Positions 1 to 5,268 are shown, counted from the first letter of the stretch. The stretch is DNA of 5,268 bases from Planctomycetes bacterium RBG_16_41_13 (GCA_001828295.1 MHYI01000040.1:3516-8783); one strand, 5' to 3'. Notes: generated from the sequence alone by a model not told the origin. Translations and numbers: made by a program.

Positions 1-1
1 G

Positions 2-388
2 AGATTCTCAAGGAAATTATCCTGGCTGAGCCGCTGGACATTTGCATTTGTGGTGGGTCTTGGTGCCGGGGGGAGCATTCCGCGGGTCATTTCGGCATTC
101 ATCCTGGAACAAATAAAACCTTCCCTGCATCCTGTCTTTTCAGGCGGAGAAACGATACTCTCCAGTATTAACACTCTACTGATTATGCTGGGGGTTATCT
201 CCGTGCTCATTTACTTCATCTTTTCCGTCGAGCACAAAGGCGCGATTGGGAAGGTATCAAAGATTGGAATATGGTTTCTCATGATCTCCTTTGGCGCATC
301 CTTTGGCTACACAGTCATGGGCAGGTTATCATTACTTATCGGCCGCATTCAGTTCTTACTCAGGGATTGGTTGAATATTTTACAATAA
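2..388 (+). CDS. C-terminal part of a multi-pass membrane protein (5' truncated by window)
   Basis: The frame is open from base 2, and a TAA stop lies at 386-388, so 128 residues of a longer protein are visible. A GTG at base 50 could be read as a start, but the open frame upstream encodes sensible sequence (SRWTFAFVVGLGAGG), so I treat this as a truncated gene. Hydrophobic stretches lie at about residues 12-35, 52-75 and 86-106 of the visible part, with an amphipathic tail (RLSLLIGRIQFLLRDWL) at 108-124. Basic residues flank the first segment (RKLSWLSR) and an EHKGAIGK loop separates the second and third. It is therefore an inner-membrane protein with at least three spans. I do not recognise the family and assign no function. 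A terminator-like hairpin about 75 nt after the stop separates it from the defence operon, so it is probably unrelated host backbone. Confidence 0.75.
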   Translation, partial: RFSRKLSWLSRWTFAFVVGLGAGGSIPRVISAFILEQIKPSLHPVFSGGETILSSINTLLIMLGVISVLIYFIFSVEHKGAIGKVSKIGIWFLMISFGASFGYTVMGRLSLLIGRIQFLLRDWLNILQ

Positions 389-397
389 TTGTTGCGT

Positions 398-427
398 CAC
401 GAATTGGCACAAATGGACACAAATGAA
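398..427. repeat. Three tandem degenerate 10-bp units
   Basis: Three consecutive units with exact 10-bp spacing are visible: CACGAATTGG, CACAAATGGA and CACAAATGAA. Each starts with CAC and contains an AATG/AATT core. Similar short periodic CACRAAT tracts occur between genes in many bacterial genomes from several phyla (general recollection). No function is evident. They sit just after the membrane-protein gene and before the terminator-like hairpin. Confidence 0.6.
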
Positions 428-463
428 AAGTATAGTGAAGGGGATCAATTCCTTATCATTGAG

Positions 464-499
464 GGGTGATGTCAATTTGAAAGACTTGACACCCTTTTT
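464..499 (+). terminator. Rho-independent terminator-like hairpin after the membrane-protein gene
   Basis: GGG (464-466) and TGTCAA (470-475) can pair with TTGACACCC (486-494). This gives 9 bp with a 3-nt bulge (467-469) and a 10-nt loop, followed directly by five T residues (495-499). Stem plus T-run on the + strand fits termination of transcripts from the upstream gene and would insulate the downstream operon. The TTGACA in the descending arm also resembles a -35 box. The inverted repeat could instead be an operator. Confidence 0.5.
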
Positions 500-511
500 C
501 ACTTCGTTTTA

Positions 512-539
512 TTGAAATTCTCCTGAGAAAAAGTATAAT
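512..539 (+). promoter_or_regulatory. Sigma70-like promoter for the four-gene operon
   Basis: A -35-like TTGAAA (512-517) and a perfect TATAAT (534-539) are separated by 16 bp. Transcription would start near 546, leaving a leader of about 33 nt before the ATG at 579. It is the only strong promoter-like pair in the intergenic region and lies downstream of the terminator-like hairpin. No clear operator palindrome overlaps it. Confidence 0.65.
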
Positions 540-578
540 TAATGATAATAGCGCAATGCCTTATTTGCAGGATGCAAA

Positions 579-1004
579 ATGATAGATAAGCAAGAGTTTT
601 ATCACGGAGCGGCAATAATTCGTTTGCTTGAAGATGAGCGTTGCCAAAAACTCCAGAAACACAGTCTCGGCTACACTGTGAATGATGAAACATTTATATT
701 TTTAAAATATACTACCAAGTCACGTTCACCATGGCGGTTCAGTTTCAGTCGCGGCGAAATAGAGGGTCTGAATGCCATAGCTAATTCTTTCGGGAGAATT
801 ATACTTGTATTGATTTGTGGTGGCGATGGCATCTGTACAATCTCGTGGCAGGAAGCGTCAGAACTTCTCGGAAATGATGCCGGATGGATTTCAGCAAAAC
901 GAAATTTCAACGAACAATACGGCGTGGCTGGTTCGCAGGGAAAATTAAAAGGGAAAATATCCTTACTCGAATGGCCGTCAATTGTATTTAGGAATCAATC
1001 ATGA
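579..1004 (+). CDS. Uncharacterised 141-aa protein, first gene of the Z1/Dcm/Vsr operon
   Basis: The ATG at 579 follows an AGGA (569-572) with 6-nt spacing, and the stop overlaps the Z1 start as ATGA, so it belongs to the operon. Visible elements are a predicted N-terminal helix (residues 6-20), an aromatic strand with D36, E37 and K43 (YTVNDETFIFLKYTTK), an SPWRFSF block (50-56), a strong hydrophobic strand RIILVLIC (73-80), GGDGIC (81-86), WISAKR (103-108) and a basic Gly/Lys-rich tail near 118-127. There is no signal peptide or membrane span, so it should be cytosolic. The helix-strand-strand-helix-strand order and the acidic-to-lysine spacing are loosely compatible with a small PD-(D/E)XK-like nuclease fold, but the signature is not clear. 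I have an unverified impression of a family of short unknown proteins sharing the K-Y-[ST]-x-K, S-P-W-x-F and D-G-I-C patterns. Specificity factor or DNA-binding partner are alternatives. Confidence 0.8.
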   Translation: MIDKQEFYHGAAIIRLLEDERCQKLQKHSLGYTVNDETFIFLKYTTKSRSPWRFSFSRGEIEGLNAIANSFGRIILVLICGGDGICTISWQEASELLGNDAGWISAKRNFNEQYGVAGSQGKLKGKISLLEWPSIVFRNQS

Positions 1005-3022
1005 TAGATGAAAACAAGAGGCGCGCCATTATCCACGACGGGCATCATGTCACCGAGGTTCTTAACGTCTTGGCGGAGGAAATTAAAACTCTGAGATCTT
1101 TGCAATTGATCGTGGACAAAGCCGTTCAAATTATTGAAAGTTCGGTTGATCCTATTGCTGGCCCTCCGGAATCCGAATCGGCCGAGCATGAAAATGACGG
1201 CCTGCTTTACGGTTTGATCCAAAGCGGTAAGACAAGCATCATCACCGTGGCGGCGGCGATGGCCGCCGATAACGGGTTTCAATGCATAGTGATTTTGACT
1301 TCTGACATAGATGTTCTCTATGATCAAACGCTGGAGCGCGTTCGAAGAGCGTTGCCGGGGTTGAGCATTCTCGGGAAAAATGATTGGAGGGAGGCACAAA
1401 GATTCGAACGACAATTAAGGACACCGCCCTTTGTTATTGTGTGTTCAAAGAATGGAAGAAAATTAAGCGGTTTGTTAGAGGCGTTTAAGGTCGCGAGGGC
1501 GAGAGGTCTTTCTGCGATGATAATTGACGACGAAGCGGATCAGGCAAGTCTTAATACTTATACCAGCAGAGGAGGAGAAAAGGTAAGCAAGATAAATGAG
1601 GTCATCACAGATTTCCGAAAATTTTTCGGGGTCAATACTTATTTGCAGGTGACGGCAACTCCGCAAGCTTTGTTTCTTCAGCGGCCAGACGGGTTCTACA
1701 GGCCTTCTTTTACTGTTTTGAGCGAACCGGGAGCAGGCTATGTCGGCGGTGAAGCATTCTTCGGCCTCGATAGCAAATTACTGAAAAACGTAGCCCTCGA
1801 TGAGGTTGAACAATTACGCACCACTTATCAACCAGCTCCCACGGGAACGGTACCACCCGGACTGAGAAGATCCCTGTATTCTTTTCTGGTTGCAGCGGCC
1901 GCGAAAAAGATACAGAACCCGACCGAAAACTATGCCTTCCTCTGTCATATAAGTGTTAGTAATGCAGATCACAAACACATTGTTAACTTACTGGATCGTT
2001 TTAAGGAAGAAACATTAAGCGTTCTACGTAATCCTACGTCAAAACAGTACAACAGGCTGGTTGATGATTTGAAAAAAGAATATGACGATCTCTTGGATAC
2101 TCAACCTGGACTGCCTGTATTCGATCAGGTTGTTGAGAAAGTCAAATTTTATCTCCACGGCGCAAATATAAAATTAATAAATGCCTCATCGAACGAGGAA
2201 ATCAAACTCGATTCTGTCTACAACATCTTCGTGGGCGGCAATAAACTCGGAAGAGGTGTTACCATAAAAAACTTACTCACCAGCTATTACGGCAGGAATC
2301 CGCAAAGACCGAACGCTGATACCGTTTTGCAGCATGCAAGAATGTACGGTTATCGGCAAAATACGATAGGAGTTACCCGATTATTTCTGCCGGAGAAATT
2401 GGCGGAGCATTTCCGGTTAATTCATCAAATGGAAAATGCGTTGCGCGAACTGGTCGAGAAATATCCCAAAGGTAAATTTGAGGGTATTTACATATCGTCA
2501 CCTCTGCGAGCAACCAGACCTAATGTGCTTGATCCCAACTCGATCGGAATGTACGTTGCCAGTAGAAGTTACAATCCAGCCTATCCTTTACGTACTGAAA
2601 AAATGCAGAAAAATACCGACTGGTTGGATTCAAAATTGTCGAGTTTTGGTGACAAAACAAGCGCAGAAGAGGTTACGGTAGATTTTTTAATTGAGCTGTT
2701 GGAGAAGTGTGTTCCCGACCCAAAACATGGAATCGAGTTGTGGGACTTGAAAACGATAAAGACCGCTCTTGAGAAGTTAAAATACCTCAAAGGGGACAAA
2801 GCTTATTTAGTGGTAAGGCGAGGTAGAGATTTGAAAGAACGCCGTAATGAAACTCAGGGGATTCTGTCCGGAGGGGAAGAAGCGTTGGCTCAGAAAGATG
2901 CGCCAGCCCTCTTCATTTACAGGCAGAACGAAATCCCTGGAAGAGGTGAAGTTGCGGTGTGGTGGCCTCAGTTGCGATTCCCCGAAGGGAACTATGTTTT
3001 AGCTTTTAGTTTCAACAGATGA
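1001..3022 (+). CDS. Z1-domain P-loop ATPase of an R-M-like system
   Basis: This 673-aa protein is a helicase-like P-loop ATPase presumed to act on DNA with the adjacent methylase. Walker A is GLIQSGKT (71-78, K77), Walker B is IIDDEAD (174-180), and a motif III-like TATPQA lies at 218-223. The C-terminal half carries the Z1 hallmark block: GGNKLGRGVTIKNL (412-425), then VLQHARMYGYR (442-452), whose Q444, R447 and R452 match a superfamily-2 motif VI with arginine finger. A charged helical stretch at 325-400 separates the two motor halves. Residues 455-673 form a tail with no motif I recognise. All core ATPase motifs are intact, so it is probably active. The length is on the short side for Z1 proteins as I recall them. 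The start is set by the ATGA overlap and an AGGA at 990-993. In known systems Z1 proteins accompany Dcm, Vsr, GHKL ATPases and nucleases; the exact reaction is not established. Confidence 0.88.
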   Translation: MIDENKRRAIIHDGHHVTEVLNVLAEEIKTLRSLQLIVDKAVQIIESSVDPIAGPPESESAEHENDGLLYGLIQSGKTSIITVAAAMAADNGFQCIVILTSDIDVLYDQTLERVRRALPGLSILGKNDWREAQRFERQLRTPPFVIVCSKNGRKLSGLLEAFKVARARGLSAMIIDDEADQASLNTYTSRGGEKVSKINEVITDFRKFFGVNTYLQVTATPQALFLQRPDGFYRPSFTVLSEPGAGYVGGEAFFGLDSKLLKNVALDEVEQLRTTYQPAPTGTVPPGLRRSLYSFLVAAAAKKIQNPTENYAFLCHISVSNADHKHIVNLLDRFKEETLSVLRNPTSKQYNRLVDDLKKEYDDLLDTQPGLPVFDQVVEKVKFYLHGANIKLINASSNEEIKLDSVYNIFVGGNKLGRGVTIKNLLTSYYGRNPQRPNADTVLQHARMYGYRQNTIGVTRLFLPEKLAEHFRLIHQMENALRELVEKYPKGKFEGIYISSPLRATRPNVLDPNSIGMYVASRSYNPAYPLRTEKMQKNTDWLDSKLSSFGDKTSAEEVTVDFLIELLEKCVPDPKHGIELWDLKTIKTALEKLKYLKGDKAYLVVRRGRDLKERRNETQGILSGGEEALAQKDAPALFIYRQNEIPGRGEVAVWWPQLRFPEGNYVLAFSFNR

Positions 3023-4068
3023 CTACTAAAAAGAATAATTTGGCCAAAGAATATTTCGCCATTAATTTGTTTTCAGGTTGCGGCGGTCTTTCTGAAGGGA
3101 TGCGCCAAGCCGGATTTAGTGTCGTTGCAGCGATAGAAAAAGATAACATAGCGGCAAAATGTTATAAAGAAAATCATCCGCAAACACTCCTATTAAACAA
3201 GGATATCCGTAAAGTAAGGATTTCTACAATTAAAAAGTTGTTCGGTAGCAGGCCGATTCATTTACTTGCTGGCTGTCCGCCATGTCAGGGATTTTCTTCT
3301 GTTCGAAGACTAAATAGGAAAAAAGCTGTTCGTGATGAAAGGAATGGCTTGATTCTCGAATACCTTCGTCTTATTAGAAGATTAAAACCTCTTACAGTAA
3401 TGATGGAAAATGTGCCGGGACTACGTAATTATTATCTTTTTAAGAAAATGCTCATAGAGTTAAAAAAAATGGGATATTTCCTCTATTATGACGTTGTAAA
3501 CGTTGAAAAATACGGAGTGCCTCAAAGAAGAAAGCGATTGGTTTTGGTCGGATCTCTGTTATCGCAAATAAAAGTTGCTCCTTCACCGAATATTAAAAAA
3601 ACCGTAAGAGATGCTATCGGAAATTTAAAGTCGTCAGACACAACTCACGATCCTTTGCATAGAATTGTTGCTAGACATACTCCTCGGATTCAAAACCTAA
3701 TAAACATGATCCCTACTGACGGAGGGAGTAGGACCAACCTACCTAAAAAATATCAACTTGCATGCCACAAAAAACCGAATGTAGGATTTAAAGACATATA
3801 CGGAAGGTTAAAATGGGATAGTTATTCATCAACGATAACTGGTGGGTGCTTAAATCCATCTAAAGGAAGATTTTTACACCCGGAAGAAAATAGAGTCATA
3901 ACGCCTCGAGAAGCAGCATTGCTTCAAACCTTTCCGAAGAATTATAAATTTCCTTTATCTATTTCTAAAGCCGAACTTGCGTTAATGATAGGCAATGCTC
4001 TTCCACCTGAGTTTAGTCGCATTCAAACAGCTCACATTTTAGATCATATCAAAAGCTTTAATGGCTGA
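3019..4068 (+). CDS. DNA (cytosine-5-)-methyltransferase, Dcm family
   Basis: The 349-aa enzyme transfers a methyl group from S-adenosylmethionine to cytosine C5 in a specific duplex site. The conserved motifs are in standard order: motif I NLFSGCGGLSEG (16-27, SAM binding), motif IV GCPPCQGFS (85-93, catalytic C89), motif VI MENVPG (129-134, E130), motif VIII GVPQRRKR (166-173), motif IX region from SSTITGG (270-276) to TPREAALLQTFP (295-306), and motif X MIGNALPP (323-330). The target-recognition domain lies between motifs VIII and IX (about 180-265) and is short and Lys/Arg-rich; I cannot read its specificity. All catalytic residues are present. The start overlaps the Z1 stop as ATGA with no clear Shine-Dalgarno, implying translational coupling. 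The gene is much more A+T- and lysine-rich than the first half of the Z1 gene. Confidence 0.96.
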   Translation: MTTKKNNLAKEYFAINLFSGCGGLSEGMRQAGFSVVAAIEKDNIAAKCYKENHPQTLLLNKDIRKVRISTIKKLFGSRPIHLLAGCPPCQGFSSVRRLNRKKAVRDERNGLILEYLRLIRRLKPLTVMMENVPGLRNYYLFKKMLIELKKMGYFLYYDVVNVEKYGVPQRRKRLVLVGSLLSQIKVAPSPNIKKTVRDAIGNLKSSDTTHDPLHRIVARHTPRIQNLINMIPTDGGSRTNLPKKYQLACHKKPNVGFKDIYGRLKWDSYSSTITGGCLNPSKGRFLHPEENRVITPREAALLQTFPKNYKFPLSISKAELALMIGNALPPEFSRIQTAHILDHIKSFNG

Positions 4069-4480
4069 CATTTTTTCAAAAGAAAAACGTTCACTCATAA
4101 TGAGTAAGGTAGCCTCAAAGAATACCCAGCAGGAGTTATTTATCCGAAAACTTATACATTCCATGGGTTATCGTTTCCGCTTGCATCGGAAGGATTTGTC
4201 AGGCAAGCCTGATTTAGTGTTTCCAAAATATAACAAAGTAATTTTTGTTCATGGCTGCTTCTGGCATGGGCATAAAGGATGTAAACGTTCATCCTTGCCT
4301 AAGACAAACCGCAAATTCTGGAAAAATAAAATCGCAGGCAATATGCTGCGTGATAAAATAAATTATGCTCGCTTAAGAAAAAAGGACTGGAAACACTTAG
4401 TAATTTGGCAATGTGAAATCGGCAAAGAAAAAAAGGAAGCTTTGATAAGAAAAATTTCCAGTTTTCTATTTAAAAACTAA
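4061..4480 (+). CDS. vsr: Very short patch repair (Vsr-type) endonuclease
   Basis: This 139-aa protein belongs to the Vsr family, which nicks 5' of the T in T:G mismatches left by 5-methylcytosine deamination. It is colinear with E. coli Vsr: MADIFSKEKRS at the N-terminus (supporting this start), E25, GKPDLVF with D51, and FVHGCFWHGHKGC (62-74) giving H64, the general-base-like H69 and zinc ligands C66, H71 and C74. C118 in WQCE is the likely fourth zinc ligand. FWKNKI (86-91) and a D98-containing helix follow as in the family. It is slightly shorter at the C-terminus than the 156-aa E. coli protein. The 8-nt overlap with the methylase and lack of a clear ribosome-binding site suggest reinitiation after methylase translation. 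The usual role is protecting the methylated site. In Z1-type systems a restriction role is also conceivable but unproven. Confidence 0.95.
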   Translation: MADIFSKEKRSLIMSKVASKNTQQELFIRKLIHSMGYRFRLHRKDLSGKPDLVFPKYNKVIFVHGCFWHGHKGCKRSSLPKTNRKFWKNKIAGNMLRDKINYARLRKKDWKHLVIWQCEIGKEKKEALIRKISSFLFKN

Positions 4481-4496
4481 GGAAAAATCAAAGGGA

Positions 4497-4506
4497 TCAC
4501 CTATTG
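4497..4506. repeat. 10-bp direct repeat, copy 1 (near expected IS right end)
   Basis: TCACCTATTG occurs here, 16 bases after the vsr stop, and again exactly at 4640-4649. The match does not extend on either side. The position is near where the IS110-type element should meet flanking DNA, so it may be an element end or target half-site recognised by the element's guide RNA (inference). Confidence 0.6.
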
Positions 4507-4522
4507 AGGTTATAGTCAAGTG

Positions 4523-4558
4523 AAAAAACAGTATTCCTAAGAGGTAATTTCTCAATAC
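4523..4558 (-). terminator. Candidate weak terminator on the transposase strand
   Basis: Read on the minus strand, GTATT (4558-4554) and GAG (4553-4551) pair with CTC (4543-4541) and AATAC (4535-4531), giving 8 bp with a 5-nt bulge (TTAGG) and a 7-nt loop. TG and six T residues (4528-4523) follow. The stem is A+T-rich and interrupted, so strength is doubtful, but it is correctly placed to end the transposase transcript or a non-coding RNA made downstream of it. Confidence 0.3.
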
Positions 4559-4588
4559 AAAAATACTCTATAAATGCAATTTCAATCC

Positions 4589-4695
4589 GTCGCTTTTCAT
4601 TATCGTAAGAAGCCCTGGATTTTAGTTACCAGTCTTCAGTCACCTATTGGCAGCATCCGATGAGTACGGATCTGCATGATAATCTCGGAAGCGAC
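4589..4695 (-). ncRNA. Candidate IS110/IS1111-type bridge RNA (seekRNA) core
   Basis: Hand folding of the minus strand gives a compact three-way junction. GTCGCTT (4695-4689) pairs with AAGCGAC (4595-4589), and after an internal loop ATTATC (4683-4678) pairs with GATAAT (4604-4599). Inside are hairpin A (4675-4650, 9 bp with one bulged base and a 7-nt loop) and hairpin B (4637-4609, GAAG/CTTC plus CTGG/CCAG around an A/GG internal loop, 10-nt apical loop). The linker 4649-4640 between them is unpaired and is an exact copy of DNA at 4506-4497. IS110-family elements encode a structured RNA in a non-coding end. In the IS1111 group it lies downstream of the transposase, as here. No covariation or expression data support the fold, and true 5' and 3' ends are unknown. 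Confidence 0.45.
4640..4649. repeat. 10-bp direct repeat, copy 2 (putative guide segment)
   Basis: This is the second exact copy of TCACCTATTG (first at 4497-4506). On the minus strand it reads CAATAGGTGA and falls entirely in the unpaired linker between the two inner hairpins of the candidate structured RNA. It abuts hairpin A at 4650. That position suits a guide pairing with DNA at the element edge (inference). Confidence 0.6.
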
Positions 4696-4721
4696 TCCTC
4701 ACTAATCAGACCTAGGGAAGC

Positions 4722-4738
4722 TATCCTCCTGGAGGATA
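4722..4738 (-). repeat. Perfect short inverted repeat just after the transposase stop
   Basis: TATCCTCC (4722-4729) and GGAGGATA (4731-4738) are perfect inverted arms around one base. As RNA this is a 7-bp stem with a 3-nt loop, starting two bases beyond the transposase stop codon (minus strand). No T-run follows, so it is not a typical terminator. It may be the 5' stem-loop of the downstream non-coding RNA or protect the mRNA end. Confidence 0.55.
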
Positions 4739-4740
4739 CT

Positions 4741-5268
4741 TCAGACCCCACAGAGTGCAGGAGCCGCCACCGACTGGATTTGAAATTCTTTTTTATCGCT
4801 ATAAAATGGTCTTCGTTCTTTTAACACATGGTAAATGATCTTGAGCATATCCCTGGCTAATACTACTTTAGCAGTATTATGACCCTTTCGTTGTTTGAGT
4901 ATTCCGTATCTTTCTTTCATTTCGGGAACGGCCAGAATAAAGTGATACACGTTTTCCAACAGTATCCATTGGAGGTTCTTTCTCCGGTTGATGTTTAATG
5001 GACCATGAAATGTTTTATTGGCGCTGGCTGATACACGAGGTGCTAGTCCTGCATATGCACACAATCGGTTAAATGAAGCAAATCGGGCAATATCGATAAT
5101 CTCTGACTTAATGAGGGCTGCAGAAAAATGGCCTACGCCTGGAATACTCATGAGATTTACCATATCATGGTCAAGATTCGATACGGTTCCTATTTCTTTT
5201 TCAATGCCGGTAAGCTTCTGTGCTAATCCTGTGATTCTCTCGATATAATTTTTTATCAGCCGGGTGTA
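4741..5268 (-). CDS. IS110-family transposase, C-terminal part (5' end beyond window)
   Basis: The frame is open from the window edge to the TGA at 4743-4741, giving 175 residues. An ATG at 5163 is internal, because the sequence upstream continues a coherent coiled helix (ERITGLAQKLTGIEKEIG) typical of the linker before the C-terminal domain. The visible part matches the Transposase_20 (IS116/IS110/IS902) domain: LMSIPGVG (39-46, helix-hairpin-helix-like), FASFNRLCAYAGLAPRV (63-79), then SASANK (80-85) and HG (88-89). S82 aligns with the conserved serine of this domain, which is the catalytic nucleophile in IS110 recombinases. A helical tail ends in KERRPFY and a short extension. The N-terminal DEDD RuvC-like domain is outside the window. 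No frameshift or internal stop is seen, so the gene may be functional. Confidence 0.92.
   Translation of the reverse strand, partial: YTRLIKNYIERITGLAQKLTGIEKEIGTVSNLDHDMVNLMSIPGVGHFSAALIKSEIIDIARFASFNRLCAYAGLAPRVSASANKTFHGPLNINRRKNLQWILLENVYHFILAVPEMKERYGILKQRKGHNTAKVVLARDMLKIIYHVLKERRPFYSDKKEFQIQSVAAPALCGV

Larger units (their letters stand above)
579..4480 (+). other. Four-gene R-M-like defence operon (unknown - Z1 ATPase - 5mC methyltransferase - Vsr)
   Basis: Four ORFs on one strand overlap by 4 nt (ATGA, 1001-1004), 4 nt (ATGA, 3019-3022) and 8 nt (4061-4068), with one promoter at 512-539, so they are very likely one translationally coupled transcript. Z1 ATPases with Dcm-type methylases and Vsr nucleases are a known association in prokaryotic R-M-like systems (comparative genomics of MORC/MutL-type systems). 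Unlike the fuller versions, no GHKL ATPase and no recognisable PD-(D/E)XK restriction enzyme is present between promoter and last stop. The only unassigned gene is the first. The restriction role is inferred from context. Confidence 0.7.
4497..5268 (-). mobile_element. IS110-family insertion sequence, transposase-3' half only
   Basis: The element is recognised from its transposase and continues beyond the window end. Its right end must lie between the vsr stop (4480) and about 4589. I place it provisionally at the 10-bp repeat at 4497, but no terminal inverted repeat or target duplication marks it. IS110 elements usually lack both, so the boundary cannot be fixed from one end. The region 4481-4740 has no convincing gene and holds the hairpins and candidate RNA described separately. 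The element is convergent with the defence operon and sits directly behind vsr. Confidence 0.7.

Noticed and set aside
50..388. Complete 112-aa membrane protein starting at GTG 50
   Set aside because: The frame is open to the window edge with membrane-protein-like sequence upstream and no ribosome-binding site before 50, so it is more likely the 3' end of a longer gene.
398..427. CRISPR-like or integration-site repeat
   Set aside because: The units are 10 bp, contiguous, without spacers, and degenerate, so they do not form a CRISPR array. There is no second copy elsewhere in the window to support an attachment site.
486..514. Consensus TTGACA (486-491) as the -35 box of the operon promoter
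   Set aside because: It is 42 bp from the TATAAT at 534-539, and no good -10 lies 16-18 bp downstream of it. It is better explained as one arm of the terminator-like hairpin.
995..1414. Long open frame on the minus strand under the start of the Z1 gene
   Set aside because: It is antisense to well-conserved Z1 sequence including Walker A, has no family resemblance and no ribosome-binding site, so it is a shadow frame.
4722..4743. Hairpin after the transposase stop as a rho-independent terminator
   Set aside because: The stem is perfect, but the sequence that follows on the minus strand (GCTTCCC) has no T-run.
5018..5248. Open frame on the + strand opposite the transposase
   Set aside because: It lies antisense to conserved Transposase_20 sequence and shows no recognisable protein features.

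Overview
The window is bacterial, accessory-type DNA: a compact restriction-modification-like (R-M) operon between the end of an unrelated membrane-protein gene and an IS110-family insertion sequence. Gene structure, sigma70-type promoter and overlapping ORFs are ordinary bacterial. I cannot assign a species. Composition is mixed. Sampled 60-base lines give about 55% G+C in the first half of the Z1 gene but about 23-42% in the methyltransferase and Vsr genes, which suggests modular assembly or horizontal transfer.

Layout. (1) 2-388 (+): C-terminal 128 codons of a multi-pass membrane protein cut by the window start. (2) 389-578: intergenic region with three 10-bp units (398-427), a rho-independent-type terminator (464-499) and a good sigma70-like promoter (512-539). 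(3) 579-4480 (+): four genes with 4-, 4- and 8-nt overlaps, so one translationally coupled operon. They encode an uncharacterised 141-aa protein, a Z1-domain P-loop ATPase (673 aa), a cytosine-C5 DNA methyltransferase (349 aa) and a Vsr-type T:G mismatch endonuclease (139 aa). (4) 4481-4740: non-coding, with an elaborate potential RNA fold on the minus strand. (5) 4741-5268 (-): C-terminal 175 codons of an IS110-family transposase, running off the window end.

How the genes may work together. The methyltransferase would mark host DNA with 5-methylcytosine, and Vsr would correct T:G mismatches that arise when 5mC deaminates. The Z1 ATPase is known from computational work as a partner of Dcm, Vsr, MORC/MutL-like GHKL ATPases and PD-(D/E)XK nucleases in defence operons. 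Here no GHKL ATPase and no recognisable dedicated restriction nuclease is visible. Either the 141-aa first gene supplies the effector, or genes beyond the IS110 element belong to the system, or the system is reduced.

The most interesting non-coding signal is downstream of the transposase on its own strand. A roughly 107-nt segment (4589-4695) can fold into a three-way junction whose single-stranded linker (4640-4649) is an exact 10-nt copy of DNA at 4497-4506, near where the element should end. This is what a bridge RNA (seekRNA) with a guide segment would look like in an IS110/IS1111-type element. The fold was worked out by hand and is a candidate only.
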